NCBI GenBank assembly: GCA_964036665.1
Contig: OZ038526.1
Coordinates: 3,782,001 to 3,846,000 of the forward strand
Length of the DNA stretch: 64,000 bases
Origin: Gordius sp. MW1
Taxonomy: Eukaryota; Nematomorpha; Gordioida; Gordea; Gordiidae
Reading direction: 5' to 3'
Part shown: piece by piece, positions 1-11,899 of the stretch
Layout: every line of letters starts with the position of its first letter
Position numbering within the stretch: position 1 is the stretch's first letter
Position numbers and translations under genes: made by a program
The notes under the pieces: model-generated
Database searches by the model: none
Seen by the model: only the letters and a program-made list of their open reading frames with translations
What the model was told of the DNA's origin: nothing

Positions 1-115
1 CCAAATAAAACCTTTTAAAACAATTAGAAACTGTCAACATAATGCTTTATTAACTATGGTTACAGGAAATTCATTTAATAAGAGCTACTGATTGAAAAAT
101 TACAATGCTACTTAC

Positions 116-2278
116 GAGTAATAGTTGTGCAGCAAATTTTTGAGCCATCACCCTTGGTACCCCCATCTTGACTGCTCCATCGGCAAGTGCTTCGATAATT
201 ATAAATACCTAACATACAAATATGTGTATACAAGCATATATTTTGTATGTTACAAATTCTCTTAAATTGTTTTAAATTAAGTCGATATTTAAAAATTTTC
301 CACAAAATTATATTCCAACTATGTTTATTTATCAGATATTTCTTTATGTGACCCTTTAATAATAAAGTGTAGTTAAAATATCTGATTCGTAATAGTTGTT
401 TATAGCGCCACCTATAAATTAATTTAATTTATTAGTGTTTTTTCGATTTCCTGACGACCCCATAGCCATCCCCAAACTTTTTATTTTAGAAATTTGATCT
501 TTGGGCATAGGGGAATTCCCATGGTGAATTTGGTGATTATAGCTGCTGGCGAAGTAGGTTTTTTGGTTTTCCACAAATTCGACCACAAAACTTTAACCAC
601 AAAAGTTTGAGGTTTACATTTTTCTAGAATTTTATAAGGATTAAAATGCACTAAAATTTACGAAGCTAGCACCAATACTTTTGAAATTATGGCAATAAAA
701 GTAAAATTTGTAAAATGCACTCGAGCGTGATTTTGGCCATTTTAGCGTCCATAAACTTAAAAAGTATTGGCCCAAAATGGCTAAAATTTTCAGAAATTAT
801 TATTCCCCATAGGGTCCACATTCTCACAAAAAATAAGCTCGATCTGAGATGGTGGGCCGAAAATCGTCTTTTTTTTGACAAAACGACATGGAATGGCCCG
901 TGTATAAGTTAAATGCAGAATATAAGTTTATACCTTTAAATTCTGAAAATTGCATTGTCCTACATTATGTAGGGGGAAGAATAAATATATTTAATATATA
1001 TATACATAAGTTTTAAACAATACATTTAAAAATTTAACATTTCATAAAATTAAGAAACAAAATTAAGATTACGTAAGCTGGTCCACTACCAAAAAGGCCC
1101 CCATAAGAGTTCATAAGATTTTCAGGAACTTGAGTACACAACCCAACAGCACTCAGGAGGTCTGTAATAAGCTGGTTTTCTGATGCTGTTACTAATTCAT
1201 TTGAAGCAAATGCAGAAATTCCCTGCCTGACCATTATCGGTGTGTTTGTCATAACTCTCACTACACGGGAATTCTCAGGTAAAATCTAATTTAATGGTAA
1301 ATAGTACAAACTTAAAAGGGTATTTCTAAACATTTTTAATTAAACTTATATAATTAATATTAATTCATTATTGGCTTAGATAAATTCTTAAAAATTAATT
1401 ATTATATAAAATTAAATTGAATTTTTTTTTTCACAATGAATAAACACATAAGCACATTAAAACTACTTAAATACATTGATAACCATTTTATTTATAGACA
1501 AAATAGATTGTAGATGTTATTTTGTAAGCTGAAAAGGCAAATTTTGATATTAATAGATATAAATTTATTATGGTTTGCTTCTATGGGCGTAGCCAGGGGG
1601 GGGGCTGTAAATGGCAAAAAAAAATTTCAATGCAAAAACCCTTAAAAATTAAAAAAAATACGTTTTGCCCCCCCCCCAATCCAAAACCTGGCTACGCCCT
1701 TGTTTGCTTCTAATTTCTTATTATTTCAATCAGATTAAGATGTCTACTTACAATAAATATTAAAGTCTGATTAAATTAAAATGATAGACAAGTTTTTGTT
1801 TATTAGGACAAATATATTACTAATATTGCATAATACAAAGCAGACAATTTATTTTAAAACATAATTATTACAATAAGATCAATAAAAGAGTATTTGTAAT
1901 AAACAAAATATACCTTACTAAGCTGGTTTAAATTTATCCCAACAATTATTGATACAATTAAGGGGTTAATGTTGTTATTGATATGGCATTGTTGTATAGC
2001 TAAAGTCAAATATTGTGGCTTAACTGCTAAGATAACAACTTTGCTATTTTGATAAACAATGGCATTATCGGTGGTAGCTTTTATTAAATTTGAAATATTT
2101 TTTCGAAAAGCTTCCCCTCCAGATGGAGAACTGCAACTAACGCTTTCGGCGGCAACTTTACCTAAACATTGTAGTTAAATAAGCAATGGTTGTTGAAAGA
2201 ACCTGTTTGAATAAAGCCACTAGCTAATGACTGTGCCATATTTCCCGCACCAATAAAACCAATGGTTAAAGAGGACAT
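116..2278 (-). CDS. PYCR: Pyrroline-5-carboxylate reductase, 3' partial (four exons visible)
   Basis: Catalyses the last step of proline synthesis, reducing pyrroline-5-carboxylate to proline with NAD(P)H. Exons read on the minus strand are 2203-2278, 1914-2161, 1073-1285 and 116-208, all in consistent phase; the remaining C-terminus lies beyond position 1. Exon 1 starts MSSLTIGFIGAGNMAQS, the N-terminal Rossmann dinucleotide-binding motif (GxGxxx). Exon 2 carries VVILAVKPQY, exon 3 carries RVMTNTPIMV and the substrate-domain motif FGSGPAY, and exon 4 carries EALADGAVKMGVPR; all are family hallmarks. The first intron is only 41 nt. The intron 1286-1913 contains a MITE (1582-1702), and the 209-1072 intron shows nothing else recognisable. 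The start is the ATG directly preceding the Rossmann strand. Which PYCR paralogue this is cannot be told. Confidence 0.93.
1582..1702. mobile_element. hAT-type MITE, CATGGGCGTAGCC family, copy 1
   Basis: A 121-bp non-coding element with inverted ends (ATGGGCGTAGCC at left, GGCTACGCCC at right), flanked by the direct repeat TTTGCTTC (1574-1581 and 1703-1710). The 8-bp duplication points to the hAT superfamily. The inside is a G-run, A/T-rich sequence and a C-run. It sits in a PYCR intron. Confidence 0.85.
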
Positions 2279-3496
2279 TTGAACCACGTTTAAAATTGAA
2301 AATTTAGGGTATGTGCGTATTTGTCTAAATAAAAAAGATCATTATTAGATGTCTAGCCAGTGGCAAGTGATGAAATAGGCACGCCGGGGACGCGCCCTAG
2401 ACACTGCTAATATTATAGTGTGCATAAAAGAGCCAAATTAGACATTTACTGTGGGTATGTTGCAAATCGACGAGTTTCTTTCATAGAGACTCTGATGTGC
2501 CATTAGAAGAATACTTAGGGGGTGTTATGTAGTTGTTGTTAATGTAATAAAGTACCCCCTCCTTCTCCTCATGCCTTATTTGATTCATCAAAAAGAACAA
2601 TATGGCGTTTTTATAAAAATAACAGGGTTGGCCCCATAGTAATTTAATATAAGATTTAGGACCATTGGGAAGGGAATCAGAAGGAACCTTACACTAGGGA
2701 ATATCTCACAGTGAACTCTTATATTGGTGATGGTATTCAGTCTGTTTACTGCTTTTAGCAGCGCTGGTCTTAAATGACGCACTCCAAGTGGCTTAGCTAA
2801 GGTGGGGGCCTAAAACTCCCCCCCCCCTCTTCCCGAAAAATTAGAAAAAGGATTATAAATGAAAAAAATGAAAGTGTATATTGCATAAGGGATAAGACAC
2901 TTATAAATAACTGAAAATTATTTGTATTTTTCATTTTAAATTTAAATTTCGACAAAAAAATTTTAACCCATTGTTTCCCTTTTCCCAAATTCACGTGTAC
3001 ACCTGCCCTGAAAAAAACTCCTTTGAACCTTTTCGCGCAAAAACTATTTGGCCCTCCGAGATTTATTAGATCGCAATTATATGGTTGGTTCTCTTCAGAA
3101 ATCAGGCTATTTGATTTCCCTTTCGTATCTTGATAATCTTTTTAGCTATAGATCCTTACTATGCAATTAGTGTTTCGATCTCGTCTCGGTCTCCAAAGCA
3201 AAATCTCGTCTCGGGTGCCAAAATCTCGATCTTGTCTCGTTGACGGCCCATAAAAGTCTCGGTCACGTCTTTACAAGAAATTTAGTTATGACTCAAAGTT
3301 CAAAAAAAATTATACTAATGAACATTTTTCATGATTTTTTTAAATTATTATACGAATGAAAAAATATAAAAAAAACTAAAATAACAAATTACCTAATATT
3401 TTAACTGTCATTTACATACTGGAACTAGCTGAAGCCCTCATTTAGCAATGTCAAAAATAAGTAACGTCATTAGATAAATAATTTAAAAAAGTTTTA
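2279..3496. other. Non-coding stretch upstream of PYCR
   Basis: No supported gene. A G/C homopolymer patch near 2803-2828 resembles the inside of the CATGGGCGTAGCC MITEs but lacks their ends. From about 3168 the sequence shows repeated CTCGTCTCG motifs that recur at 6660-6800 and 36290-36360 and look like the ends of a degraded DNA transposon. Confidence 0.5.
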
Positions 3497-3504
3497 GCCC
3501 TATG

Positions 3505-4712
3505 CATGGGCGTAGCCAGGTTTTTGATTAGGGGGGGGGGGGCGAAACGTTCAAAAATTCAACTAGGGAGGGGCAAAACATAAATTTATTTAATTTTTAA
3601 GGGTTTTTGCATTGAAATTTTTTTTTGTCATTTAAAGGGGGGCGTCCCCCCCCCCTTGCTTAGAGCCCTGCAAAGTCACTTTTTTTCAACCCGAACCCGA
3701 CCCGACCTGAAAGCATTTAAGTTTTTTTAACCCGAACCCGACTTGACCCGAATGCGTTTGAAATTTTCCAACCCGAACCCGACCCGAAAGTAAAAAAAGT
3801 TAATATTTTAAAATTAATGGTTATAAATGGCAACAAAATATTATCTTCCATAAAAAGGCAAAACGTTATATGTCTATCATTTTTGGGTCGCATGTAAAAA
3901 AGATAGGTATATATACACAATTAAAAATTAAATTAGTCTCTAATAAAAATTGCCTATAAATGGCCCTTATTAGACTATACTTTTAAATTAATTGCGGCAC
4001 TCCTAAATGTGGTTATCATTATCTTCTTCAAAATATTAACAAACCCGCAATGAGTTCGCATATAAATTGCTTATATTCTAATTAAAATGAGTCTGTCTGT
4101 TTTATCAAGCAATTTTGATTTTAAGGCAAGTAACGGTTGTGGCAATAATGTGTGAAAATTAAAGGAGAAAATTTGATTATTTTTTCAAATTTTAATTTTT
4201 TAAATCATGTTTGTAAAATAACGTTTTTTATACATTCCAATCATTCGTTTAATAAATAATCATGATAAATTAATTTTATTCTAGTGAATATGTTAGGCGA
4301 TAAAACAAGATGAGACATTAATATTTAAAAAAGAAAAATGGGAGTTAAGAAAATCATAAGTTTTGTGATATCAATTACATGTTCATCATAATTTATAGCA
4401 TCCATCAAGATATTTTAATTTTCTGAGTTCAAAATTGCCCAATTCCAAAATTCAGATATAACTTAAAAAATTAATTTAAATGAATGTGTGAAATAAATTA
4501 ATCATACATTTCAATATTAATTATAAAATATTATAATAGCATTAATTTAAAATATATGTCTATTATTTAATATAAAATTCATAACCTTAAACCCGACCCG
4601 ACCCGGACTGACCCGAGTGTAAAATTTTTCAACCCAACCCCGACCCAAAAGATTTTTAAAATTTCGGGTCGGGTTTTGACCCGTGCACGGCTCTACCCTG
4701 CCTACGCCCATG
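3505..4712. mobile_element. CATGGGCGTAGCC-family MITE, copy 2, split by a nested hAT element
   Basis: Left end CATGGGCGTAGCCAGG at 3505 and right end CCTACGCCCATG ending 4712. It is flanked by GCCCTATG (3497-3504) and GCCCTATT (4713-4720), a 7-of-8 target duplication. The copy would be about 170 bp but for the 1.0-kb element at 3661-4695 inserted near its right end. Confidence 0.85.
3661..4695. mobile_element. Non-autonomous hAT-like element rich in CCCGAACCCGACC, nested in a MITE
   Basis: The ends are inverted: TAGAGCCCTGCA at left, and the right end reads TAGAGCCGTGCA on the other strand. Both ends lead into CCCGACCCGAACCC-type repeats, with an AT-rich centre and no transposase ORF. The flanking octamers CCCTTGCT and CCCTGCCT each differ by one base from CCCTGGCT, the sequence expected at this point in the host MITE, so they read as a decayed 8-bp target duplication. 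Confidence 0.8.
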
Positions 4713-4720
4713 GCCCTATT

Positions 4721-5603
4721 TTATAACCCTCAACAGTTCGTTCCTAAAGAGTTTATCGCATGTTGATTATTAAAAAAATTTCATAACAGATTTAATTAGT
4801 TACTCCCATTAAAACGTTTTAAAATATTTATAAGAGTGGCATAGTAATGGGAGTGGAAAATTGTAGTTTTGAGGCTTCACCAAGTTACATATATATTACT
4901 TTTGACATATCTTTAACATCTAAAACGCGTTTATTAAAATATAAGACTCCATATTATATAGCAAATTATTTACTTGATCCATTTTTTAAAATAATTTAGC
5001 CATTAAATCGTTTTTCATGGATAAGCATCTGCTAATTTAATTTAGTGTAGTGCAAAATAGCACAGAAAATTCAGTGGGTTAGAGCTCACCTACTCTACAT
5101 TTTTTGAGGGCAATCGTTCGGAAAGCACAGAATTCGCTAGGGGTTCTCCAAAAATCTTTAGCAATTGTCGCCAAATTTGTATAATAGTTTAGACTAATTA
5201 ATTAATTTTTGATTTAAAATATTATCACAACAGACAGGTTGATTGTGCGAACTTTCATTACTTTAGTAATATATTTATACAAATTCATCAGAGCTCATTT
5301 TAAGTCTATAGGCTTATATTTTCATTAATGCTACGGATATAGATATGCACTAAATATAATTAAAAATTTACATGCCCTAAGGGCCACTCGTATTCTTTCA
5401 ACAAGGTTAAATTATTAAAATTTAGAATTTAAGCGGCTACTTGACTGTGTAAATTTCCCATATCAAAAGTATTCCAAACACAACTACTATATTAAAAGTC
5501 GGGCCTTCGGTCCTCGTGGGAAGGGGGAGGGGGGAAGGGGAGGAAGGGAAGGGAAGGGAAGGGGGACCGAAACTCATCTATACTCCGTATAAAAGTAGCA
5601 TAT
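4721..5603. other. AT-rich non-coding stretch ending in a GGGAA-rich simple repeat
   Basis: No gene seen. From 5499 the sequence matches 23946 onward (CGGGCCTTCGG, then CCTCGTGGGAAGG) and runs into GGGAAGGGAAGG purine repeats, forming the left flank shared by the two large TIR elements at 5604 and 24036. Confidence 0.5.
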
Positions 5604-6619
5604 TTGCTATGCAATTTATGGGCGAGAATAGGGGGCTATTATATGCAAAATAATTAGTTAATTATTTACACAAATTTTTCGTCACTTTGGCCAGTGGTGA
5701 TCTTTTCTAATGGTTAGCAGACAGCCAAATAACTAGCCTATAATTATAATCAAGAAAAAAAATCGATTTTAATCTCACTTTGGCCAATGGTCATTTTTTC
5801 ATTGGTCAGTAGCCAGCGTACGGCCAAAAAGTCATATTATCATTGGTATTAACAAGAACAATATATTGATTTTAATAATAAAAAATAAAAAAAATTGCCC
5901 TCGCCGGGATTCGAACCCACATCAGTAGAGGCATAAGCCTTTGTAGGGGCACAGGGACCCATATTAGTAGAGGCACTACGGGAGGGCATAGGGTAATTAT
6001 CAATGTTAACCTAATATACCAATTCAAAAACGAACAAAAAATTTCGTATCACAATTTGGCCAATGGTCATTTTTTCATTGGTCAGTTGCCAGCGGACGGC
6101 CAAAAAGTCATATTATCAATGGTATTAACAAGAACAATATATGAATTTAATTTAAAAGAAAAATAAAAATTTTGCCCTCTCCGGGATTCGAACCAGCAAT
6201 TAAGAATTTGCCCTCGCCGGGATTCGAGCCCACATCAGTAAAGGCATAGGCTTTTGTAGGAGGGGGGGCACAGGGACCCATATCAGTAGAGGCATAGGCC
6301 CTTCTAGGGGAGGGCACAGGGTAATTATCAATGTTAACCTAATATACCAATTCAAAAACGAAAAAAAATTTCGATTTATACTTTGGCCATTGGTCATTTT
6401 TTTCATTGGTCAGTAGCCAGCGGACGGCCAAAAAGTCATATTATCAATGGTTTAACAAAAACAATATATTAATTTAATTTAAAAAAAAATTTGTCCTCTC
6501 CGGGGAACTAGCAAGTCAGAAAGTTGAAAGACGGTGTAAGAACGTTGAGGACGGACGGACGGACGGACGGACAACGGACGGACGGACAACAAAAAGCGAG
6601 CCCATAAATTGCATAGCAA
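5604..6619. mobile_element. TIR element with hairpin minisatellite and tRNA-like segments, copy A
   Basis: Terminal inverted repeats of 20 bp: TTGCTATGCAATTTATGGGC at left and its reverse complement at right. Inside are imperfect tandem units (starting near 5684, 5775, 6050 and 6372) built around TTGGCCAATGGTCA, a T-run, CATTGGTCAG and then GCGGACGGCC; the CCAATGG/CCATTGG pair can fold into a hairpin. Between units lie tRNA-T-arm-like blocks (minus strand). Towards the right end is a GGAC tandem repeat (6550-6580). No transposase is encoded. A second copy is at 24036-25460. Confidence 0.75.
5895..5990 (-). pseudogene. tRNA-like/SINE-like segment
   Basis: Read on the minus strand, this contains a perfect Pol III B-box, GGTTCGAATCC (5907-5917), inside a T-arm with GGG/CCC stem. 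It is followed by the 3' acceptor GAGGGCA and a T-run like a Pol III terminator. A matching TGCCCTC occurs about 90 nt upstream as a possible 5' acceptor strand, with only a weak A-box (CCGTAGTGCC). Partial copies of the T-arm end recur at 6172-6200 and 6208-6232. The tRNA identity cannot be assigned and it is probably not a working tRNA. Confidence 0.5.
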
Positions 6620-8131
6620 TTAATATTTAATTTGGTCAATATAAAAATTTTAAAGTGGAGATCTCGCTGGTAAAATCTCGTGTCGGCTCGTCTCGAAATC
6701 GAAATTCTCGTCACTATATTGGCTCCATTTTTAGCCTCATCTCGTCTCGGTTTAAAAGACAGGACCATCTCGAGATTTTTCTCGGATTTTTCGCATCACT
6801 ACATGTAAACAATTGCAAAATAAATATCTTGACATTCAATAGATGATTCGACTAGCAGATAACATTGCAACTAAATAAAATTTACAAAAAACTGCTGACG
6901 TTGAGGTTGATCAAATTTTAAATAGCAGAGACTAAAGCTGAATTATAAAATTTTGATCCAAAGAATTCTCGATTTGCCTAAGATTTTCTAAGTATTCAAA
7001 TAAATCCATTGAGGTTTATTTTAAATAACGATATTTATTATCTGATTGATTCCTTCATATACACATAATCACAGATTTTTGATAAAAAAACCAATTCTAA
7101 CTAGCTTTAAAATCTTCTATCAGCGAGATCCGATATTTAATGTCCCAGAAACTTAGTAATTTTTGGCCAAATTATGATTCAATGTTTAAAAATTTATGGT
7201 AAAGCTTTGACTCAAACTCGAGATACCTGTACCCTAACATTATAGCCATTGGCTAATATAACCATATTTTTTGTCCACCTATATTTTATACTCAGAATTT
7301 ATATCTTTATCCGAGGTGTGATTTGTTTCGATATTTTTGCTTGATCCCGCGCAAGTCCAATTTTTATTAAATTGCCCGCGCGACTCCCTCTGCTCGGTGA
7401 TACCCGACCCGATTAGAGTTGCTCGGCTTGAAATGACAAGTTTTTCGAACTTTTGGCCACCCTTTGATTTAGAATAACTTAATATTTAATTCTCGAGTAT
7501 TTGGAACTTCTTCTTTCTAAGAAGATATGAACACATTAATAGATATTATACAATCTAATATAAAAGTAACTAAGAATACACGAAAAAAATATAATAATAC
7601 ACTAATTAAGAAACACAATAAATCCGATTTGACCGAGTCTTGTTTAGTGCTCGTCCGAAACTTTAAGTATAAGTTTAGTTGTCCGCCTCGGCCTATAGAC
7701 TGTCTTTTCTAGCCTCTGATTTTTATTAAAGTTATTTTTTCAATATCCCCCCCCCCCTTTTGCGAAAATCCTGGCTACACCCCATTATAAACGATTATTT
7801 ATATATGGAAAAATTTATGAATAAACTGAATAAGATTTAACTTAAATCAAAATTTTTGACCCAGACTTAAATTTGCCTCTATCTTATATTATTCATTTAT
7901 TTTGCTCCCATAGAAAATTGACTCAATGACAAAGCATTTGTAAAAATAGGTTTAAATAAATTAAGATTATCTATAATCTTTCATAACGCTCAATAGAGCT
8001 GTAGGCTAAAATATGTAAATGACATATGCCGCTACTTAATTTAGAAACTCATAATGATTTAGCGATCAATTATCGACAAAAATCAAAGTTCAATTCAAAA
8101 AAATTTTAAATCCTTTATCGACAACATCATC
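6620..8131. other. Non-coding stretch with transposon debris
   Basis: 6655-6801 holds repeated CTCGTCTCG/CTCGAGATT motifs ending CGCATCACTA, probably the right end of a degraded DNA transposon whose left end may be at 3168. A right-end fragment of the CATGGGCGTAGCC MITE lies at about 7745-7787. The remainder is AT-rich with no supported gene. Confidence 0.45.
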
Positions 8132-9393
8132 ATGTTGGTCTTATCAATTTTATTAACCATCGTTACCCTTACAATAGGCCAAAAAAATATTGGTCTCATT
8201 AACATCAAAGATGTAAAGGATACTTGTAGTCCATCTGATTCCGGATATGGTCAGCCATCGTAAGTTCTGACACTATATTTACTAAAAATTGTTAGATATT
8301 GTGGCAAAAAAGGTTTACAAATTTTATTTTTACCAGGGCCGAGACGCTTAAAAAAACGACTCAGTACATGAGATCAGCACCTAAAGCTGAGTTTGGACAA
8401 TGTAACAGGTATATAAATCTATTTTCCAAACACAAAAGCAAGGCAGGGGGGAGGGGCAGAAGGTAGGGACAGCTGCCTCCCCCCTCTCTAATCCAATTTT
8501 TAATATATTTACAAGGATTAATGTCAAAAATTGAAAAAATCTTTTTCGTGTTTGCCGCTTTTAGTTTCAAATAATTTTATGATGAAATATCATTCGTGAA
8601 TGTTAATTTAACAGGTACGACAGTGAAGATTGCAGAGAGGGTCAGGGTAAAAAAGTGGAATGCTTCAAACACAACAACGTGATTTATAATATCGTAAATA
8701 TACCTAAGGTTCATGAAAGGACGGTCAATTATCACGACTGCAAGTTAAATCACATAGAGAATATATTTTCATAGGCGTAGCCAGTGAGGGTGGCAGGGAG
8801 GGGCGGTTGCTCCCTCTAAATCCAAAAATTTATTGAAATTCTTTAAAATTATGGCCAAAATTTCAAAAATGATCATTTTGCCCCTCCTTGAATCAATATT
8901 GCCCCCTTTCTAATCGCAATGCTGGCTACGCCCATGCATATTTTAGTTTAAAATGTTGTAAAAAAAACAAGATTTGACAAAGTTTCTAATGTATTTAACT
9001 CTATAAAAACGTCATCACATTCGTTCATATTTTATTAATCCTCGCCGAAGCTAAATAATTTTGTACAATTCTTATAATACTTCTGTCCTAACCTTTTCAT
9101 GTAAGATAGTTATTTTATTTACTATTAATAATCGATTCGTTAAAAACCCTACTTTTTTGACATTTTTAATAGCTAGGTGCATTTTGTTGATTTTCTAATT
9201 TTGTTGTAGAAAATCAGGAGCCGACGCGAGGCCGGGAGGTCCGGTTGGAACATGCGGTGAAAGAACGTGTAAACAAAAAGGGGTCTTATTATACGTCAAG
9301 CCCAACAATGGGGCCAAGGAGGAAATTGTCATGGCTACTTTGCTCTTACCCTTTTGCTTTTGTCGAGTATTATATTTAGCATCCAATTTTTAA
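8132..9393 (+). CDS. Secreted cystine-knot protein, Spätzle-like, gene A of a tandem pair
   Basis: Four exons: 8132-8259, 8337-8408, 8615-8743 and 9210-9393, joined in consistent phase. The first exon encodes a hydrophobic signal peptide starting MLVLSILLTIVTLTIG. The mature part carries a cysteine array with SEDC, VECF, an IVNIP strand, HDC, GTCGERTC and, near the C-terminus, LPFCFC. This fits the Spätzle/NGF-type cystine-knot layout (a VN strand, spaced Cys, and a C-terminal CxC preceded by Pro), and it aligns exon by exon with gene B at 11900-12834 with the same intron phases. An alternative last splice (after CFCR into 9487 onward) would change the final residues. A MITE (8770-8936) occupies the third intron. 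It may be a Toll-type ligand or a neurotrophin-like factor; the family call rests on spacing only. Confidence 0.6.
8770..8936. mobile_element. CATGGGCGTAGCC-family MITE, copy 4
   Basis: Ends are CATAGGCGTAGCC and GGCTACGCCCATG. Flanks TATATTTT and CATATTTT agree at 7 of 8 positions. The insert lengthens intron 3 of Spätzle-like gene A. Confidence 0.85.
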
Positions 9394-11187
9394 AACTAAA
9401 AATTAAAAAAAATTATTATCTTTAAAAGACCTAATTTAAAAACTAATTTTTAAAAACTTTTTTTCATATTTATAATATCGTTTTAAGGGTGCCAAATGCT
9501 GAAGATTGGTTTGAAGTGAAGATGACACAGGAATGAATTCTAAACGTTGCCTCGATAAATGAATCAATATATCTATAGGTGTTAAATTATTTTCAACGTG
9601 CTTAAAATTGTTACACGGTTATAGAATAAAAACAATTTGTATAAATTTAATTTAAAATTTGCATCTTCAGCCCTGTTATATTGTTAAAAATATGATACAT
9701 AAATTTTATTATAAATTTCGTACATCCCACTACCCTGCAATAATAAAATTTAGAAGGTAGGCGAAAGATGATTGATGAATTATAAATTATTAAAATCTTA
9801 TTGGCTTTAATAGCGTAAATTTAATTCTTAATTAATTCTCTAAAAAACTATCTCGAAACGAGGAAATGCTGATACAAGCCAAATTTTAGTTATAAAGATA
9901 ATTAATCTTTTTATTTTTTATAAGTATTTAATATGGTTATTTAAACTTACATTATTTTCTTGTTTATAGAAATTGCGGGTATACTATTAGAGAAGAGTAT
10001 AATAATAAGATACAAATAGAATTAATACTCAATGTAAATGATAATTTTACAAAGCGTTTTGCACACTTCATTCTTGCATGCTTGATTTTTAAACTTACTT
10101 TAAAATCTAATTTCTTTAGTGCGTGCTAATTCTATTATAAATTAATATTCCTTATGGTTTAGTAAATTCATTATTTTAAGTTTACTTTTCAATGATCATG
10201 ATATAGCTAACTTTTATTTAGTAAATACAGCTGGCACCCCCAAAGCCGGGCATAGACTTTTTGTTAAAATTGCGGGCCGGGCTTGGAGCGTTATGGTAAT
10301 AAAACGGGCTTGGGACCTTCCTAGCTAATAGTAAGTAGGGGCAAAACTTTTTTATTTTAATATATAAAAAATGGTGTTTTTTTATGATAATTAGCAAATT
10401 TTATATTAATTAGCTTTACAATATAATCAGATCCATAAAAATTGTTGTTTGCTATTTATTCATAAAACTTGTGATTTTTAAATAAAGGGATTACAAAAAT
10501 TTTTATTTTTTAATAAGGGGATAGTGAAACATTACCATAAACAGGTATATTTAGTTATATAAAATTAACCTTGCATAGAGTTTCAATTATTATAAATAGT
10601 TTTATGCAGTTTCAAGTGCTACTAGTGAAAATAAAACGGCGCGTTACTTGTTGGAAGAAACAAAAGTCCATTTGAGACTGATATATATTTAACATGATTG
10701 TATAAATAAATGATTATTATTAATTAGTATTGGCAAAAAGGCTGCAGAAAATATAGGAATTATTTTTCGGGACGGGTATAGGCCGGGACCGTGCTTTGCA
10801 AAAAAATTTCGTGGCGGGCTCAGGCCTATAGTTTCATTTCAACGTTCCCGAGCCGGGACAGTTTTTGGTACTGGTGGGCAAAATAAGCATAAAAGGCCCG
10901 TGCATGTGATTAGTTTAAACAATGCCCCTACTTAGCAAAAACATAAAAATTGGAACAAGCTCCTGGCAATTAGCGTCCTTAAAGATATTATTAATGCATT
11001 TTTAACCCAAAACTTAATCTAATACAATCTTAATCCATGGCTCGATGCCAGCTCATTAATTTAATATATTATAGCATACAACATACATAATTATTTGGGA
11101 ATAAACTTCTATTGGTTTATCTTAGATATTAATTTTAATTGTTATATAATTTCAACTTATTTTTATTTAATCGAAATCTTCAGACCA
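9394..11187. other. AT-rich intergenic stretch between the two Spätzle-like genes
   Basis: No gene seen. A possible alternative terminal exon of gene A lies near 9487-9536. Within 10236-10902 are two G/C-rich patches (GGGCCGGGCTTGG, GAGCCGGGACAG) around an AT-rich core, resembling a diverged DNA transposon, but I could not define clean inverted ends or a target duplication. Confidence 0.4.
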
Positions 11188-11195
11188 ATTTTAAC

Positions 11196-11614
11196 TAGAG
11201 ATGCACCGATACCAAGTATCGGCATGGTATCGGCGCCGATACCTTGCCAAAAGAATCGGCCCGATACTTTGCTAGTATCGGCAATTACCAAGCCGATACC
11301 TTTTTCAATATGAAACTCAAAAAACAATATTTATAGTATCTCCTACCATTAAAAAATAGAGGACTTTTTAAATTTTTTGAAAATTGTTTCATTTGATTGG
11401 CTATAAATATTTCTTTACAATTGTTTTATCGTCAAAATTCTGATCTACCAAAATTTGGATGTGACTTAATTTATAATATTTAATTTGCATATATTTTTTA
11501 GTATAAAAATTTTTTTTATTATAAGTATCGGCATGGTATCGGTATCGGCAAAAAAATCTTAAGTATCGGCTGGTATCGGTATCGGCATAAAATAGTGGTA
11601 TCGGTGCATCTCTA
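11196..11614. mobile_element. hAT MITE with TAGAGATGCACCGATA ends
   Basis: A 419-bp non-coding element. The left end TAGAGATGCACCGATA is matched by the inverted right end TATCGGTGCATCTCTA. It has a perfect 8-bp target duplication, ATTTTAAC, at 11188-11195 and 11615-11622. Subterminal TATCGG/CCGATA motifs recur on both sides, as in hAT elements. Confidence 0.93.
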
Positions 11615-11899
11615 ATTTTAACCCCACCCCCTCCCCTCCCCCCTTAATTGGGTAATCTATATATAATCTAAATAATTTTTCAATAAATAGTATTATATAA
11701 TTCGTTTGAAAACCTCCCCGATTAGGCAATCCTCCCTGTTTATGATATTATTTTAGCGGCATCGTGCACTAAATATTCAGCTTGAGGCCATCGATTCCCT
11801 ACCTAAACGCTTAAATATTAACTTCAAATATGCCCCAAACTCAATTTAAAACTTGTCACTCTTTTATTGCAATTAACTTTTCCACCGCCATTTTCAACT

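Noticed and set aside
10236-10902. Pair of GC-rich patches resembling transposon ends
   Set aside because: I could not find inverted ends or a target duplication, so I left it as a note rather than a mobile element.
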